The notes under the pieces: generated by a model | The model's database searches: none | The model's input: the letters and a program-made list of their open reading frames with translations, nothing else | Told to the model about the DNA's origin: nothing | In this document: one piece after another, positions 55,301 to 64,000 of the stretch | How the letters are laid out: every line of letters starts with the position of its first letter | Numbering within the stretch: the first letter of the stretch is position 1 | Made by a program: the position numbers and the translations under genes | NCBI GenBank assembly: GCA_045586185.1 | Contig: JAZMZV010000132.1 | Location: 1 to 64,000, forward strand | Length of the DNA: 64,000 nucleotides | Reading direction: 5' to 3' | From: RUG11551 sp045586185 | Lineage (GTDB): Bacteria > Planctomycetota > Planctomycetia > Pirellulales > Thermoguttaceae

Positions 55301-58171
55301 GGTAAGAACCAGCTTTCCAGAGGAAATCGTCGTTCCGCCGGCGTACGTGTTGTTTGCAGAAAGAGTCAACGTTCCCTCGCCGATCTTTGTAACGGCTCCT
55401 TCGCCGGAAATGGCGTTAGAGAGCGTCAGATTTTTGTTAGCGCTGACGTCGAAAGACCCGTTTCCGTTCATATTGACTTCGCCGGAATACTCTGCGTCAG
55501 CCCCGCCTTCGGTAAACTTGGCGCCGACTCTATCCGTTCCGGTAATCGTCCAGTTCGGCAGATCGACATCAGACGTGTTGGCGTCATACCAGGGGTCGAC
55601 GGTGGGATCTTCTCCTTCTATTGCATAAAGCACAAGCTGATTAGATTGAGCCTCAAGCGTCCATGAATTGGTCGGCATGCCGTTCACTGTAACTTTAACG
55701 CTGCTGGGATCGAATTGGTCGTAATCAACGATAGTTCCGTCAATAACGGAGAATCCGTTATCGTAACCATTAATAACCGTCCACCATTCGTCAGCGCTGC
55801 TGCCACTGAACGTCAGATCAATATACCCGGAATTCAGCGCGGCAGAAGAAACATGAAGCCAGTCAGCGTCGTAGTCGCCGTAGGCGTTATTAAAATCGAA
55901 ACAGATTCTGCCGCCGTTGTCCAGCGTAAGAACGCCTATCGAAATTTCACTGGAAGTTGTCGTATCGCCAACGACAAAAGAACCTCCGTCCAGGACGACT
56001 TCTGTACTGATCATATCCACGCCAGTTTTGAACGTCGCGCCCGTTTCAACAGTAACTTTGTACGTTTCCAGAGAACTCTCGCTTGGTACAATGAGCGTTC
56101 CGCCGGAAACTATTGCTTCGCCAAAAGACGAGTTGTTAGAGCCAGTAAATGTAACAGTTCCAGCCCCGGATTTGACAAAAGTTCCGTCGCCGGAAAAGCT
56201 AACGTCCGAGGATGAAAACTCTCTAGCCAAGCCTGCGCCGAGGTTCAGTTCCAACGTTCCGGGTGAATAGCCGTATCCCAGGTTAAACGCGCCGGTAAAG
56301 GAATTGATGTTGTCTAAATTCGCCGTAAGTTTTCCGCCGTTGGAAATTGTTACATTTTTCAGCTGATAATCGTTGGTGGCATCGTTAGCCCGACCGGAAA
56401 CCGTAACTTGGGCTTTGTCAATCGTCATTGTGGTGTCGTCATTGGCAAGACGAATGCCGCCGTCAAACGAGTAGGTTCCATTATCGGTGAAACTCAAAGA
56501 CGTACTGACGTTGAGGTCGTTGCCGCCGCTGACAGCCGTGTTGCCGGTAAAGACGGCAGACGTTCCGTCGCCGGAGAAGGCGACAATTCCGCCGTGAATC
56601 GCGCCGCCGTACGTGCCAGCCGAGTTGTTTTCAAAGGTAAACGCGCCGTTAGACAAATTCGCTCTGGCGCTGATCGCTCCACCGAGTCCTTTTGAGACGT
56701 TGGCGCTGAACGTTATAACTGTATCGGCGTTCTTTCCAGAAACGTTTACCGTTGAGTTCGCCATGCGAATCGCGCCGCCGTCCCCGGATTTATTGGAGTT
56801 TCGAGCAAAGCTGATGGACTCGCCCGTAATGCTGACAAGGGCGTCTGTTTGCCCATGAATCGCACCGCCGTGGTCGTTGGCAACATTGTCTTCAAAGATA
56901 ATCGTTTTCGCTTCGATATTGGCAACGCCGCTTGCTGTCAGGTTGATCGCGCCGCCGTTATACGCGCTGTTGTTTTTGGTAAAGCTGAGAACGTTGACGT
57001 CGCTGATGGTCAGTTTGTTTGTCGTCAGCGCGCCGCCGCCGTACCCGTTGGTTGTATATCGGGTTGAAAAGCTGTTATTGTCAAAATAGAACGAGCCGGT
57101 TTTGAACGTTGCTTCTGTATAGGCGCAAATAGCTCCGCCGAAGTTCTTCGTTTTGTTATTTTTGAACGTCGTTACAGAAGAGGCGCTCGTTCCGTTCATA
57201 ACCAGATAGTGTGAGCAAATCGCCCCGCCCTCGTTGCCAGCGCCGTTGTTGTTGTCAAAGGTAACAGAGTTCCCTTTAATTGTCAGCGTTGCAGAGGAAT
57301 TGTCAAGTCGAATCGCCCCAGCATGAGCGGTTGAAGAATTGTTTTTGAACAATATCGTATTACCGCTGATAAGAGTGGTATTTTTCGAATAGAAAGCCCC
57401 GCCCTGACCGCCTCCGGTGGAGTTGCTCTCAAACGTAATGGAATCCGCTTCGATTGTCAATTTATTTCCAGCGTAAATTCCTCCGCCGTTTGTTTGAGCG
57501 TAGCTGTTTTTAAATGTCAGCGTGTCAGCTTTTATAGAAAGCGTTCCGTTATTGACATGGATCGCCCCGCCTGTAGAGGCGTTTGACCGGTTGCCGTCAA
57601 AAACGAGTCCGTTTGTTGCAACTATGTTCAGATTCCCAGCTCCGTCAAGTCCAAAAACGCCGCCATGATGAGTAGAGGCTTTAAATCCTGTAAAGGATAC
57701 GTTATCTGTGTTAATATTTAACGTCAAATTCGGAGACGTGTGCATAAACAGACCAATTGCGTTGCCAACGGCGCTTGAATAGCCCTGATAATCCAGATCT
57801 TTTAAATTGATGTTGTACGTCTTCACGCCATCGTTAAAGTTGTATAATCGAGTGTTTCCTGCTTTAATGGTCTGTTTAACGCCAGCTTGCGAAGAACGAA
57901 TCGTGAAATTTTGAATCGTTTGAGCAATGCCTGTATTATGCGTCGCCGTTCCGGAAATGATAATGACGTCGTTTTCTGCCAATCCCTCCGCGTTTTGAAC
58001 AGCGGCAACGTCAGTTCCCGACCCTGTCAGCGTCCCGCCGGCGTTATAGCGTTCAACAATGTCTGCCATTGCGCTGGCAGTCAAAACAAAAAGCCCTAAT
58101 ACAAGCGCCGACAAAATTCCATTTGTCAAAACGCGACTGGTCTTGAATAAACGGTATTGATTATTAGCCAT
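52370..58171 (-). CDS. PEP-CTERM surface protein with chlamydial Pmp-like and autotransporter-type repeats
   Basis: A 1933-residue exported protein. The N-terminus NNQYRLFKTSRVL leads into a signal helix (ILSALVLGLFVLTASAMA). Residues about 160-530 carry some twelve GGAI-type repeats (GGAIHVNNG, GGAFYSKN, GGAICSHY) spaced by FxxN-like pieces, as in chlamydial polymorphic membrane proteins. The rest carries about five autotransporter-type strand repeats and two copies of a ~170-residue module that starts YDANTSDV/YRANSPEA and includes VADGKNLTLAGVVSGEGA. It ends with SPGNSVGDLTV, an acidic segment and a PEP-CTERM tail (VPEPSTWALLALGVIGLMYW, RKK). No barrel is present. It is closely related to the next gene. 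Confidence 0.85.
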   Translation of the reverse strand: MANNQYRLFKTSRVLTNGILSALVLGLFVLTASAMADIVERYNAGGTLTGSGTDVAAVQNAEGLAENDVIIISGTATHNTGIAQTIQNFTIRSSQAGVKQTIKAGNTRLYNFNDGVKTYNINLKDLDYQGYSSAVGNAIGLFMHTSPNLTLNINTDNVSFTGFKASTHHGGVFGLDGAGNLNIVATNGLVFDGNRSNASTGGAIHVNNGTLSIKADTLTFKNSYAQTNGGGIYAGNKLTIEADSITFESNSTGGGQGGAFYSKNTTLISGNTILFKNNSSTAHAGAIRLDNSSATLTIKGNSVTFDNNNGAGNEGGAICSHYLVMNGTSASSVTTFKNNKTKNFGGAICAYTEATFKTGSFYFDNNSFSTRYTTNGYGGGALTTNKLTISDVNVLSFTKNNSAYNGGAINLTASGVANIEAKTIIFEDNVANDHGGAIHGQTDALVSITGESISFARNSNKSGDGGAIRMANSTVNVSGKNADTVITFSANVSKGLGGAISARANLSNGAFTFENNSAGTYGGAIHGGIVAFSGDGTSAVFTGNTAVSGGNDLNVSTSLSFTDNGTYSFDGGIRLANDDTTMTIDKAQVTVSGRANDATNDYQLKNVTISNGGKLTANLDNINSFTGAFNLGYGYSPGTLELNLGAGLAREFSSSDVSFSGDGTFVKSGAGTVTFTGSNNSSFGEAIVSGGTLIVPSESSLETYKVTVETGATFKTGVDMISTEVVLDGGSFVVGDTTTSSEISIGVLTLDNGGRICFDFNNAYGDYDADWLHVSSAALNSGYIDLTFSGSSADEWWTVINGYDNGFSVIDGTIVDYDQFDPSSVKVTVNGMPTNSWTLEAQSNQLVLYAIEGEDPTVDPWYDANTSDVDLPNWTITGTDRVGAKFTEGGADAEYSGEVNMNGNGSFDVSANKNLTLSNAISGEGAVTKIGEGTLTLSANNTYAGGTTISSGKLVLTGSGTLGTGGVVNNSVLEFAHDSAATIGNVISGTGSVAMTGAGTVTLSGANSYSGGTTISAGTLKIAQVSGLGTGPVTINGGTLDTTAAGSGQTFNYDLTIGANGGTITAAGSSYSTFKSVSGSGDLTTNGYVLFNGGGGYNGHVTVKSGYMCIKPDSFGVFDLTLDGGQVNVAEAGTIHIGKLNAPNGGSYLFGSNENNQYVFEIGVGTTSTDVATYGSAIRGNNNGAYNVTIKKVGEGTQIFNRTGYAYSGTPNSIKEVIVDGGKMIIDANNTDAFKASNTNGFWGTAPITVNSGGTLEFKRSWTTAPNVQMTINGGTLTLSAGQYLNKVTLNSGTVDGSNDIRAGYNGTGVWTVKGGTSTIKSNVVLVLKGDYKTFTVNFDKDATLDVKKSVYGLDGYTGTAVTFKGTGDGPGNILIRGESGTIHNLGNITFNNMNGSIASAITGTSAVTKSGAGTVTLSGANTYTGATTVSGGTLVLASSGSLASNVTISGGEFADGANSITSNVTINGGTFTIGDTSAASRITIGDFALTSGTVKFDFNSASTADNYDFLTTGAATLTSGTINVTFNSGDVDTWWSNCSDSGYALISASSLTSGNIQLLVNSAQSQQWYLDTTGNTLVLKKQGSEPPTDKYYRANSPEALAEDAWTIDGTNKEGIKFTEGDKTTETYNGGVEMNAPAPNGTIEVADGKNLTLAGVVSGEGAMDKTGTGTLTLSGDNTYSGDTTVSEGKLTLTGDAVKASGPIDIAANAALEYNVPSGEKSLEFTNSNAVTGSNAIKTGKGTLKILSTDGQFAPENFAVEAGELDFKGKYNGDLIVKTGSTLSPGNSVGDLTVNGSVIIETGATGLFEFSAYNEDPTQQQFDTLTVNDGAFVIDENSIIKLFFEGGNEDAKLWAAEGSEYKLVSDEGFDSDIPKLGNYQDWFDLVGGTDGLYLIGLYAPGPGPEPGSGVPEPSTWALLALGVIGLMYWRKKNS

Positions 58172-58274
58172 GATTTACTCTCTCGTTGGGTAAAACTGGA
58201 TAACGAATATATAAACGACATCTGAGTCGGGACAACCGACTGCAAATATATAATTACACTTTTAGTTAATATAT

Positions 58275-58303
58275 ATTATACACCAGATTTTTTCATTTTA
58301 GAA
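58275..58303 (-). promoter_or_regulatory. Promoter of the 1933-residue PEP-CTERM gene
   Basis: On the minus strand, TTCTAA, a 17-bp spacer and TATAAT preceded by GGTG. Leader of about 104 bases containing an AGTCGG/CCGACT hairpin; GAGAGAG stands before the ATG. Confidence 0.6.
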
Positions 58304-58362
58304 GCGCCGAACAGAAAATTTTTTAAAAAATCGAATCGCCTTGATAAAATAGATAAAATATT

Positions 58363-58390
58363 GGGGTTCGACGGCTAACCGCCAAACCCC
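58363..58390 (-). terminator. Intrinsic terminator after the last PEP-CTERM gene
   Basis: On the minus strand a 12-bp stem (GGGGTTTGGCGG with CCGTCGAACCCC, two G-U pairs) closes a TTAG loop and is followed by a T-rich stretch. It lies 35 bases after the stop codon at 58426. Confidence 0.75.
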
Positions 58391-58425
58391 ATTTTAATAA
58401 CTTTCTCTTTCGAGATTGAGATTGA

Positions 58426-61400
58426 TTACTTTCTTTTCCGCCAGTACATCAACCCGGCAACGCCGAGAATCAGCAGCGCCCACGTCGACGGTTCCGGGAC
58501 TCCAGAGCCGGATTCAGGAGCGCCCAAGCCGATCAGGAAAAGACCTTCCGGTCTGCCTTCCAGACGGAACCAATTCTCGTAGTACCCAAGAAAACCTTCC
58601 AGGGGAGTAACTTCGTCAGCAAATCCTGCGTCTGAAACCAGCTGGTATACATTGCCTTCTGTCGCCCAATCAGAGGCGTCGCCGCCGAGAAACGACAGTT
58701 TGATAAGCGAGCCTGTATCAAGAATCAGGTTTTTAGACACGTCTGTGTCTTGAATAGAAAGCGTGTCGAATTCCCGCATAGCCGGATCGTCCTCATAAGA
58801 ACTGAACTCGAACAGGAGCGTTCCTCCGGTGTCGACTTTGACGTTGCCATAGACGGTCAGGTCGCCGACGGAGTTGCCCGGCGAAAGCGTCGCACCAGAC
58901 TCAACTTCCAAGTCGCCGTTGTACTGTCCTTTGAAGTCCAGTTCGCCAGCTTTGACTGCGAAGTTATCCGATTCAAACAGACCGTCGGTGGCGAGAATCT
59001 TGAGCGTTCCCTTGCCCGTCTTGATTACATTTCCAGCGCCGGAGACCTTTGATTCTTCAGAAAACGTCAGCTGTTTGGAATCGCCAGCGGCAACGTTATA
59101 TTCCAAAGTCGCGTCTTGAGCAACTTCGATTGAATTGTTCGCCTTGACGGCGGCGCCGGTCAGAGCGAGCGTTCCTTCGGAAACGGTCGTCTTGCCGGTA
59201 TTGGTATTGTTGCCGGAAAGAGTCAGCGTACCGTCGCCGAGCTTTTCTACTTCCCCGTCGCCGGAAACGACGCCGGCAAGAGTCAGATTTTTCCCATCTG
59301 CAACTTCGAACGAGCCGTTGTCTTCCATTGCAACGCCGCCAGAATACGTAACAGCGTTCTGCTCGCCTTCGGTAAACGTAACGCCAACCTTATCGTCTCC
59401 GTCAATCGTCCAGTTCTCTTCAGCGCGGTCTTCTTCAGACTCGGCGCGATAATACAGATCCCCGACCGGTTCCGTCTGATTCTTCAGAACGAGGTTGTCG
59501 CCGTCTGTATCCAAAGTCCATTTGGTTGTCCGTTCCGAATTGACCAGCAGACGAATATTGCTCAGGTTGTCAGCCGTCAAACCGTAGGATTCAATCAGGA
59601 CGTAGCCGCTGTCGGTGTTCTGATTCCACCAGTCGTCTTCGTCGTTGTTCGTAAACGCGATGTTGATCGTACCAGACGTCAGCGTAGCGTCGTTGGTATA
59701 CAGATAATCGTAATTCTCAGACGATGTGCATGCAAAGAAATCGTACCAGACGGATCCGCCGGTCAGGGCGAAATCTCCGACGGTAATATCTGTAACAGCG
59801 TTAGTCGTTCCCAAAACGAGAGCGCCGCCTTCCAGGACGACGTCTGAATTCTCGACACTCGCGCCGGTCTGGAAAGTTGCGCCGGAATTGACCGTAATCT
59901 GCGACGTCGCCAGGCTGGCAGACGCCGGCAGAACGAGCGTTCCGCCAGAGACGGTCGTTTCGCCAGAATACGTATTTTCGCCGGCAAGCGTCAGCGTCCC
60001 TACCCCGCTCTTTGCAACAGAGCCGGTTCCGGACAGCGCGCCGTTCCATGTAATCGACTGGTCCGCTTCCGGAGCAAACGTTACAGTTGAACCGTCTGCA
60101 ACGGTCGCGTTAAGAGCGCTTGACCAGCTTGCGCCTTTGGTTGCCAGAGTTCCGCCGGACAGATTGACCGTGTACGCGCCCGCCGCTGTAATGCCGCCAG
60201 CGCCCAGATTGACCGTACCGCCGGAAACCGCCAGCTCTTTGCCAGCGGGAATCGCAATGGAATTCGCGTTGAGCGAACCGCCGGAAACCGTAGTCGGAAC
60301 AGCAACCTCTCCGGTAATATTGGCGACGCCGCCGGAAACTTCAAACGAAGCGCTGGCAGGCGTTTGCGAACCGTATTTAATTGACGGCGAATTGAGCGTT
60401 CCGCCGGAAAGCTTGTAAACGCCAGTACCGCGGTTGGCAAAATAATTTCCGTAAACGATTCCGTTATTGGCGTTAAACGTTCCGCCGGTTTGATTGACAG
60501 TTGTATTGGACGTCGTTTCGTATCCGGGAGCAAGAACGACAGTCGCGTCTGCGTTGATTTCACCGGTTCCCGATAAGTTAATTATAGCTGTGCCTCGGGT
60601 GCCGGCAATCAATGTACTTTGTAAATTGAGTTTTCCGCCGGAGATGTTGAGAGTCCCTTTTCCGGTTTTGGCGTCGGCAAGGAATACCTGACCTTCTGTC
60701 GTTTTTAATGTAATCGTTCCGCCTGTTTGATTAATGACGCCTGCTCCCGACTCGCCGATCAGGAAGCCTTTTCCGGTAGCGGTAAACGATGCGTTGTCTG
60801 AAACGTTGAGCGTACTGGTTCCCGCGTTGTAGCCAACGTAGGATCGCGCTGTGCCGCCGAGCGTAACAGTCGCGTAATCTTTCAAAGTCATCGTACCCGT
60901 ACCCTTGGAACCGGAGTTCGTACCGACGTTAAGTTCATTATCAATCGTCAGTTTCGCATGACCCGAAAGCGTCATGGATCCCAAATTCGTTCCGCGCTGA
61001 CCGACAAACAAACTTTTAACGGTAACCTCGCCGTAATCCTGAATGTTGATATAGGATTCGGCTTTGCCCATGTTGGCAATGCGAACCGTTCCGGAAAAGT
61101 TCAGTTTGGCGTCGCCGGAGACGGTGATTTTACCAGATCCGTTATTGCCGATTTCCGATTCGTCGTAACCGGAAACGGACGAAGGTTTGCTGACATTAAC
61201 AACGCCGCCGGAAATATTGATTACGCCCTTTGAACCGTTGTTGCGTCCCGGTCGAAGCCAATAGGTATTAACCGTTCCGCCTTCAATATTAAGCACAGCG
61301 TTTGAACCGCTGTCCAAACCAACGTAAATTGCGCCGTTGGTTGTAACAGTAGCGCCCGACGCGATTGTCATCTCGGCTGTTGTGTTAGGACCAACCGTAA

Positions 61401-64000
61401 TTTCGTTACTGGCAAGAGCGCCGCCGCTGGCAAGAGTCAGCGCGCCGGCGTTTACCGTCGTTGCGCCGGTATACGTATTGGCGCCGGAAAGCGTCAGAGT
61501 TCCAGACCCCGATTTAACCATCGCCCCCGAGCCGGAAATTACGCCGGAAAACTCGGATGCCGCAGTATTATTGAGCGTCAAAGCGTTTCCGCCGTTGTCA
61601 ATCGTTCCAGTTCCCGACAGGTTATTAAGCGACTGCGCGGCGCCCATGGTAATCGCACCATTGTTTTCAACCGAAGAGGAATTGGAAATCGCGTTTTGAG
61701 CGGTTAAAGCCAACGTTCCTTCTGAAACCTTTGTCGCGCCGGTAAAATTATTGTTTGCAGAACTGAGCGTTAGCGTTCCCTCTCCGGTTTTATCCATTGC
61801 GCCGGAACCGGAAATCTCGTTGGAGAGCGTCAGATTCTTGTTCGCCCCAACGTTAAAAGTCCCGTCGGCGTTCATATTGACGCTGCCGGAAAACGTCGCG
61901 TCAGAACCGCCGTCGGTAAACTTGGCGCCGACTTTATTCGTTCCGTCAATCGTCCAGCTCGATTCGTAAATATCAGTCGTATTGGCGTCATACCACGTAT
62001 TATCGCCGGGATCAGGTCCAGGACCAGGACCCGGATCGTCTCCGCCATCAGAAGCCAGAAGCAAAAGCTGACCAGAGCCAGCGGCAAGCGTCCACGCGTT
62101 GGATGGCGTCCCGTTGACAGAAACTCTGACGTTGTTGGGGTTGAATTGCGCGTAGTTCGCGATAGCGCCTTGAATAAGAGAGAACCCGGTACTGTAATTC
62201 TCATTGATATAGCTCCACCAATCGTCAGCGCTGTCGCCGTTGAACGACAGATCAATATATCCGGAGTTCAGGGTGGCAGAAGACACATTCAACCAGTCCG
62301 CGTCGTCGCCGCTGGTAGAATTAAAATCGAAACAGATTTTTCCGCTGTTGAGAGTAATCGTATCTATCGTTATTTCACTGGAATAAGACGTATCGCCAAC
62401 TACAAAAGCGCCGCCGCTGAGAACGATTTCTGAACTGGATATATCTGTTCCCGTCTTAAACGTTGCGCCTGATCCAACTGTTACTTTGGAAGACGCCAAA
62501 TTAGCGCCGTTTCCCAGAACGAGCGTTCCGCCGGAAACTGTTGTCTCACCCACATACGAGTTTGTACCGTACAGCGTCAGCGTACCAGCGCCGGATTTGA
62601 CCAGCGCGCCGTCGCCGGTAACTTTAAACGAACTGGAGAACGTCATCTCTTTGGATACGTCTGAGCCAACGTTCAGTTCCATCGTTCCGGTTGAACCGGA
62701 ATATCCAACGTTAAACGTACCTGTAAGAGAATTGATGTTGTCCAATTTCGCCGTCAGCTTGCCGCCGTTGGAAATGGAAACGCTTTGCAATTGATAATTA
62801 TTGGTAGAATCGTTTGCTCGACCGGCAATCGTAACCTGAGCTTTGTTGATGACAGTCTGTACGCCTTCGTTAGCAAGGTGAATGCCGCCGTCAAAAGAAT
62901 AGGTTCCGCTGTCGGCGAAGCTTAAAACTGTACCGGAAGAGCCGTTTATATAAAGGTCGTTGCCAGTTCCGGAAGCCTTGTTTCCAGTAAACACCGCAGA
63001 CGTAGCGTCGCCGGAAAAGGTTACAGAATCGCAGTAAATCGCGCCGCCGTCGGTTCCTGCAGTGTTGTTTGCAAAGGTAAACGCGCCGTTTGAAAAAGCA
63101 GAGTTCCCTCTAATCGCGCCGCCTAACTTTGCCGCTGTGTTGCCGCTGATTTCAATTGTCGGATTGTCGCCCTGCCCTTTAATCGTTAGAGTTCCGTTAT
63201 ACAGGTTGACGGCGCCGCCCAGTTCGGTATCAGCTGTATTATTTGTAAATTTGACAATATTGCCGGTAATAGTAGTATTAGAACCATGAATCGCGCCGCC
63301 GTACGATTTAGCGTAGTTATTGTTAAATATAATGGAGTCTCCGGTAATGACAAGCTTGCCAGAGTTTTCCATGTCGATTGCTCCGCCGTATGCGGCGTTC
63401 GTCCGGTTTGTGTCAAAAGTCAGTCCGTTATTCACTGTTATATTTAAGGCGAGCGCGCTGTTTTCAATACAGATTACCCCGCCCTTGTAATTGCCGTTTT
63501 TAAATCCTGAAAACGTGACGTTGTCTATTGTCAGATCGTATGTGCTGCCTTTTGTAGAATTGTGAAGGAAAAGACCAATCGCATTTGTAATGACGCTGTC
63601 AGAACCCTGAATGGACAAATCTTTGAGCGTCATTGCGGCGTTCGTTCCTTCGGCTTCGTTAAAGTTGTAAAAACGACCGTTGCCGCTGGTTTTCTTTATC
63701 GTTCGCGTTACGCCAGGCGTATCAGACTGAATCGTAAAGTTCAAATAAGCGCCTCGAATATCCAAGCCTGAATTTTGCGAGGCTGTACCCGAAAGCTTCA
63801 GCACGTCGCCTAACGCAGCTCCGCTTGCCGTTTGAACCTGATAGATGTCTGTACCGGAAGCGTTAGACGTCGTCGGCGAATCGGCGCTGTACCGAAATAC
63901 AGTTTGAGCGTAAACGCTGACGCCAAACAAGCACAAAAGAACGCAAAGGAACATCCGACCGCGTTTCAAAACGCGGCTGGACTGAAATAAACGGTATTGA
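58426..64000 (-). CDS. PEP-CTERM surface protein with Pmp-like and autotransporter-type repeats, 5' end outside the window
   Basis: At least 1857 residues; the start lies beyond the window edge. The frame stays open past the first internal Met (63954) to the edge and there reads QYRLFQSSRVLKRGRMF, matching NQYRLFKTSRVL of the neighbour at 58171, so the true ATG is probably only a few codons outside. A signal helix (MFLCVLLCLFGVSVYA) follows. About six GGAI-type repeats (GGAIDMEN, GGAIHGSN, GGAIYCDS) and five autotransporter-type repeats (NTYTGATTV, NTYSGETTV) make up the body. A second region with INQTGG and LNISGG repeats lies in the middle. Two copies of the YDANTTDI/YRAESEED module, SPGNSVGDLTV and a PEP-CTERM tail (VPEPSTWALLILGVAGLMYW, RKRK) close the protein. 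Confidence 0.85.
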   Translation of the reverse strand, partial: QYRLFQSSRVLKRGRMFLCVLLCLFGVSVYAQTVFRYSADSPTTSNASGTDIYQVQTASGAALGDVLKLSGTASQNSGLDIRGAYLNFTIQSDTPGVTRTIKKTSGNGRFYNFNEAEGTNAAMTLKDLSIQGSDSVITNAIGLFLHNSTKGSTYDLTIDNVTFSGFKNGNYKGGVICIENSALALNITVNNGLTFDTNRTNAAYGGAIDMENSGKLVITGDSIIFNNNYAKSYGGAIHGSNTTITGNIVKFTNNTADTELGGAVNLYNGTLTIKGQGDNPTIEISGNTAAKLGGAIRGNSAFSNGAFTFANNTAGTDGGAIYCDSVTFSGDATSAVFTGNKASGTGNDLYINGSSGTVLSFADSGTYSFDGGIHLANEGVQTVINKAQVTIAGRANDSTNNYQLQSVSISNGGKLTAKLDNINSLTGTFNVGYSGSTGTMELNVGSDVSKEMTFSSSFKVTGDGALVKSGAGTLTLYGTNSYVGETTVSGGTLVLGNGANLASSKVTVGSGATFKTGTDISSSEIVLSGGAFVVGDTSYSSEITIDTITLNSGKICFDFNSTSGDDADWLNVSSATLNSGYIDLSFNGDSADDWWSYINENYSTGFSLIQGAIANYAQFNPNNVRVSVNGTPSNAWTLAAGSGQLLLLASDGGDDPGPGPGPDPGDNTWYDANTTDIYESSWTIDGTNKVGAKFTDGGSDATFSGSVNMNADGTFNVGANKNLTLSNEISGSGAMDKTGEGTLTLSSANNNFTGATKVSEGTLALTAQNAISNSSSVENNGAITMGAAQSLNNLSGTGTIDNGGNALTLNNTAASEFSGVISGSGAMVKSGSGTLTLSGANTYTGATTVNAGALTLASGGALASNEITVGPNTTAEMTIASGATVTTNGAIYVGLDSGSNAVLNIEGGTVNTYWLRPGRNNGSKGVINISGGVVNVSKPSSVSGYDESEIGNNGSGKITVSGDAKLNFSGTVRIANMGKAESYINIQDYGEVTVKSLFVGQRGTNLGSMTLSGHAKLTIDNELNVGTNSGSKGTGTMTLKDYATVTLGGTARSYVGYNAGTSTLNVSDNASFTATGKGFLIGESGAGVINQTGGTITLKTTEGQVFLADAKTGKGTLNISGGKLNLQSTLIAGTRGTAIINLSGTGEINADATVVLAPGYETTSNTTVNQTGGTFNANNGIVYGNYFANRGTGVYKLSGGTLNSPSIKYGSQTPASASFEVSGGVANITGEVAVPTTVSGGSLNANSIAIPAGKELAVSGGTVNLGAGGITAAGAYTVNLSGGTLATKGASWSSALNATVADGSTVTFAPEADQSITWNGALSGTGSVAKSGVGTLTLAGENTYSGETTVSGGTLVLPASASLATSQITVNSGATFQTGASVENSDVVLEGGALVLGTTNAVTDITVGDFALTGGSVWYDFFACTSSENYDYLYTNDATLTSGTINIAFTNNDEDDWWNQNTDSGYVLIESYGLTADNLSNIRLLVNSERTTKWTLDTDGDNLVLKNQTEPVGDLYYRAESEEDRAEENWTIDGDDKVGVTFTEGEQNAVTYSGGVAMEDNGSFEVADGKNLTLAGVVSGDGEVEKLGDGTLTLSGNNTNTGKTTVSEGTLALTGAAVKANNSIEVAQDATLEYNVAAGDSKQLTFSEESKVSGAGNVIKTGKGTLKILATDGLFESDNFAVKAGELDFKGQYNGDLEVESGATLSPGNSVGDLTVYGNVKVDTGGTLLFEFSSYEDDPAMREFDTLSIQDTDVSKNLILDTGSLIKLSFLGGDASDWATEGNVYQLVSDAGFADEVTPLEGFLGYYENWFRLEGRPEGLFLIGLGAPESGSGVPEPSTWALLILGVAGLMYWRKRK

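Overview
The window looks like a chromosome segment of a planctomycete (Planctomycetota), plausibly one of the gut or biofilm-dwelling Pirellulales/Thermoguttaceae-type lineages; the lineage is inferred from gene content because no marker rRNA is present. The signs are a giant exported protein with the planctomycete N-terminal 'LExRVLL' motif and a C-terminal dockerin, a sigma factor followed by a Ser/Thr kinase fused to a sulfatase-modifying-factor domain, a planctomycete J-like/WD40 membrane protein, a TAT-exported heparinase-like lyase, and four long surface proteins ending in PEP-CTERM sorting tails.

Layout. (1) 0.3-9.4 kb, visibly AT-rich: three tandem, diverged copies of a large membrane protein with an N-terminal SLOG-type Rossmann domain and a C-terminal SLATT-like membrane region. 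Related architectures are predicted nucleotide-sensing, membrane-disrupting conflict effectors, so this is the best candidate for an undescribed system. (2) 9.4-13.6 kb, minus strand: a housekeeping-like operon of a J-like/WD40 protein, ybeY and a DUF4261 protein. (3) 13.8-18.2 kb: an orphan adenine-N6-type DNA methyltransferase and a heparinase II/III-family lyase. (4) 18.2-22.7 kb: repeats, tRNA-Gln(CUG) with promoter and terminator, the sigma factor-kinase pair, and a HAL2/CysQ-type phosphatase. (5) 22.9-33.2 kb: a 3425-residue secreted protein with three FG-GAP-like propeller blocks, Ig-like and PPC-like segments, a cohesin-like domain and a dockerin. (6) 33.6-38.8 kb: apt, an enolase-superfamily protein that seems to have lost catalytic residues, an extended SDR, and an HtrA-type protease. 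(7) 39.0-64.0 kb, all minus strand: four giant PEP-CTERM surface proteins, the last cut by the window edge. Two carry chlamydial Pmp-like GGAI repeats, and three carry autotransporter-type passenger repeats but have no beta-barrel.

The most unusual DNA-level feature is a set of 7-bp-period repeat arrays, each with its own heptamer sequence. They sit on or directly after the stop codons of seven genes between 33 and 52 kb, with further arrays elsewhere between genes. They are joined by GC-rich hairpin modules that recur at several intergenic sites and by 9-bp-period inverted repeats. Three of the PEP-CTERM genes have near-consensus promoters with 84-104 nt leaders, and intrinsic terminators close several transcription units.
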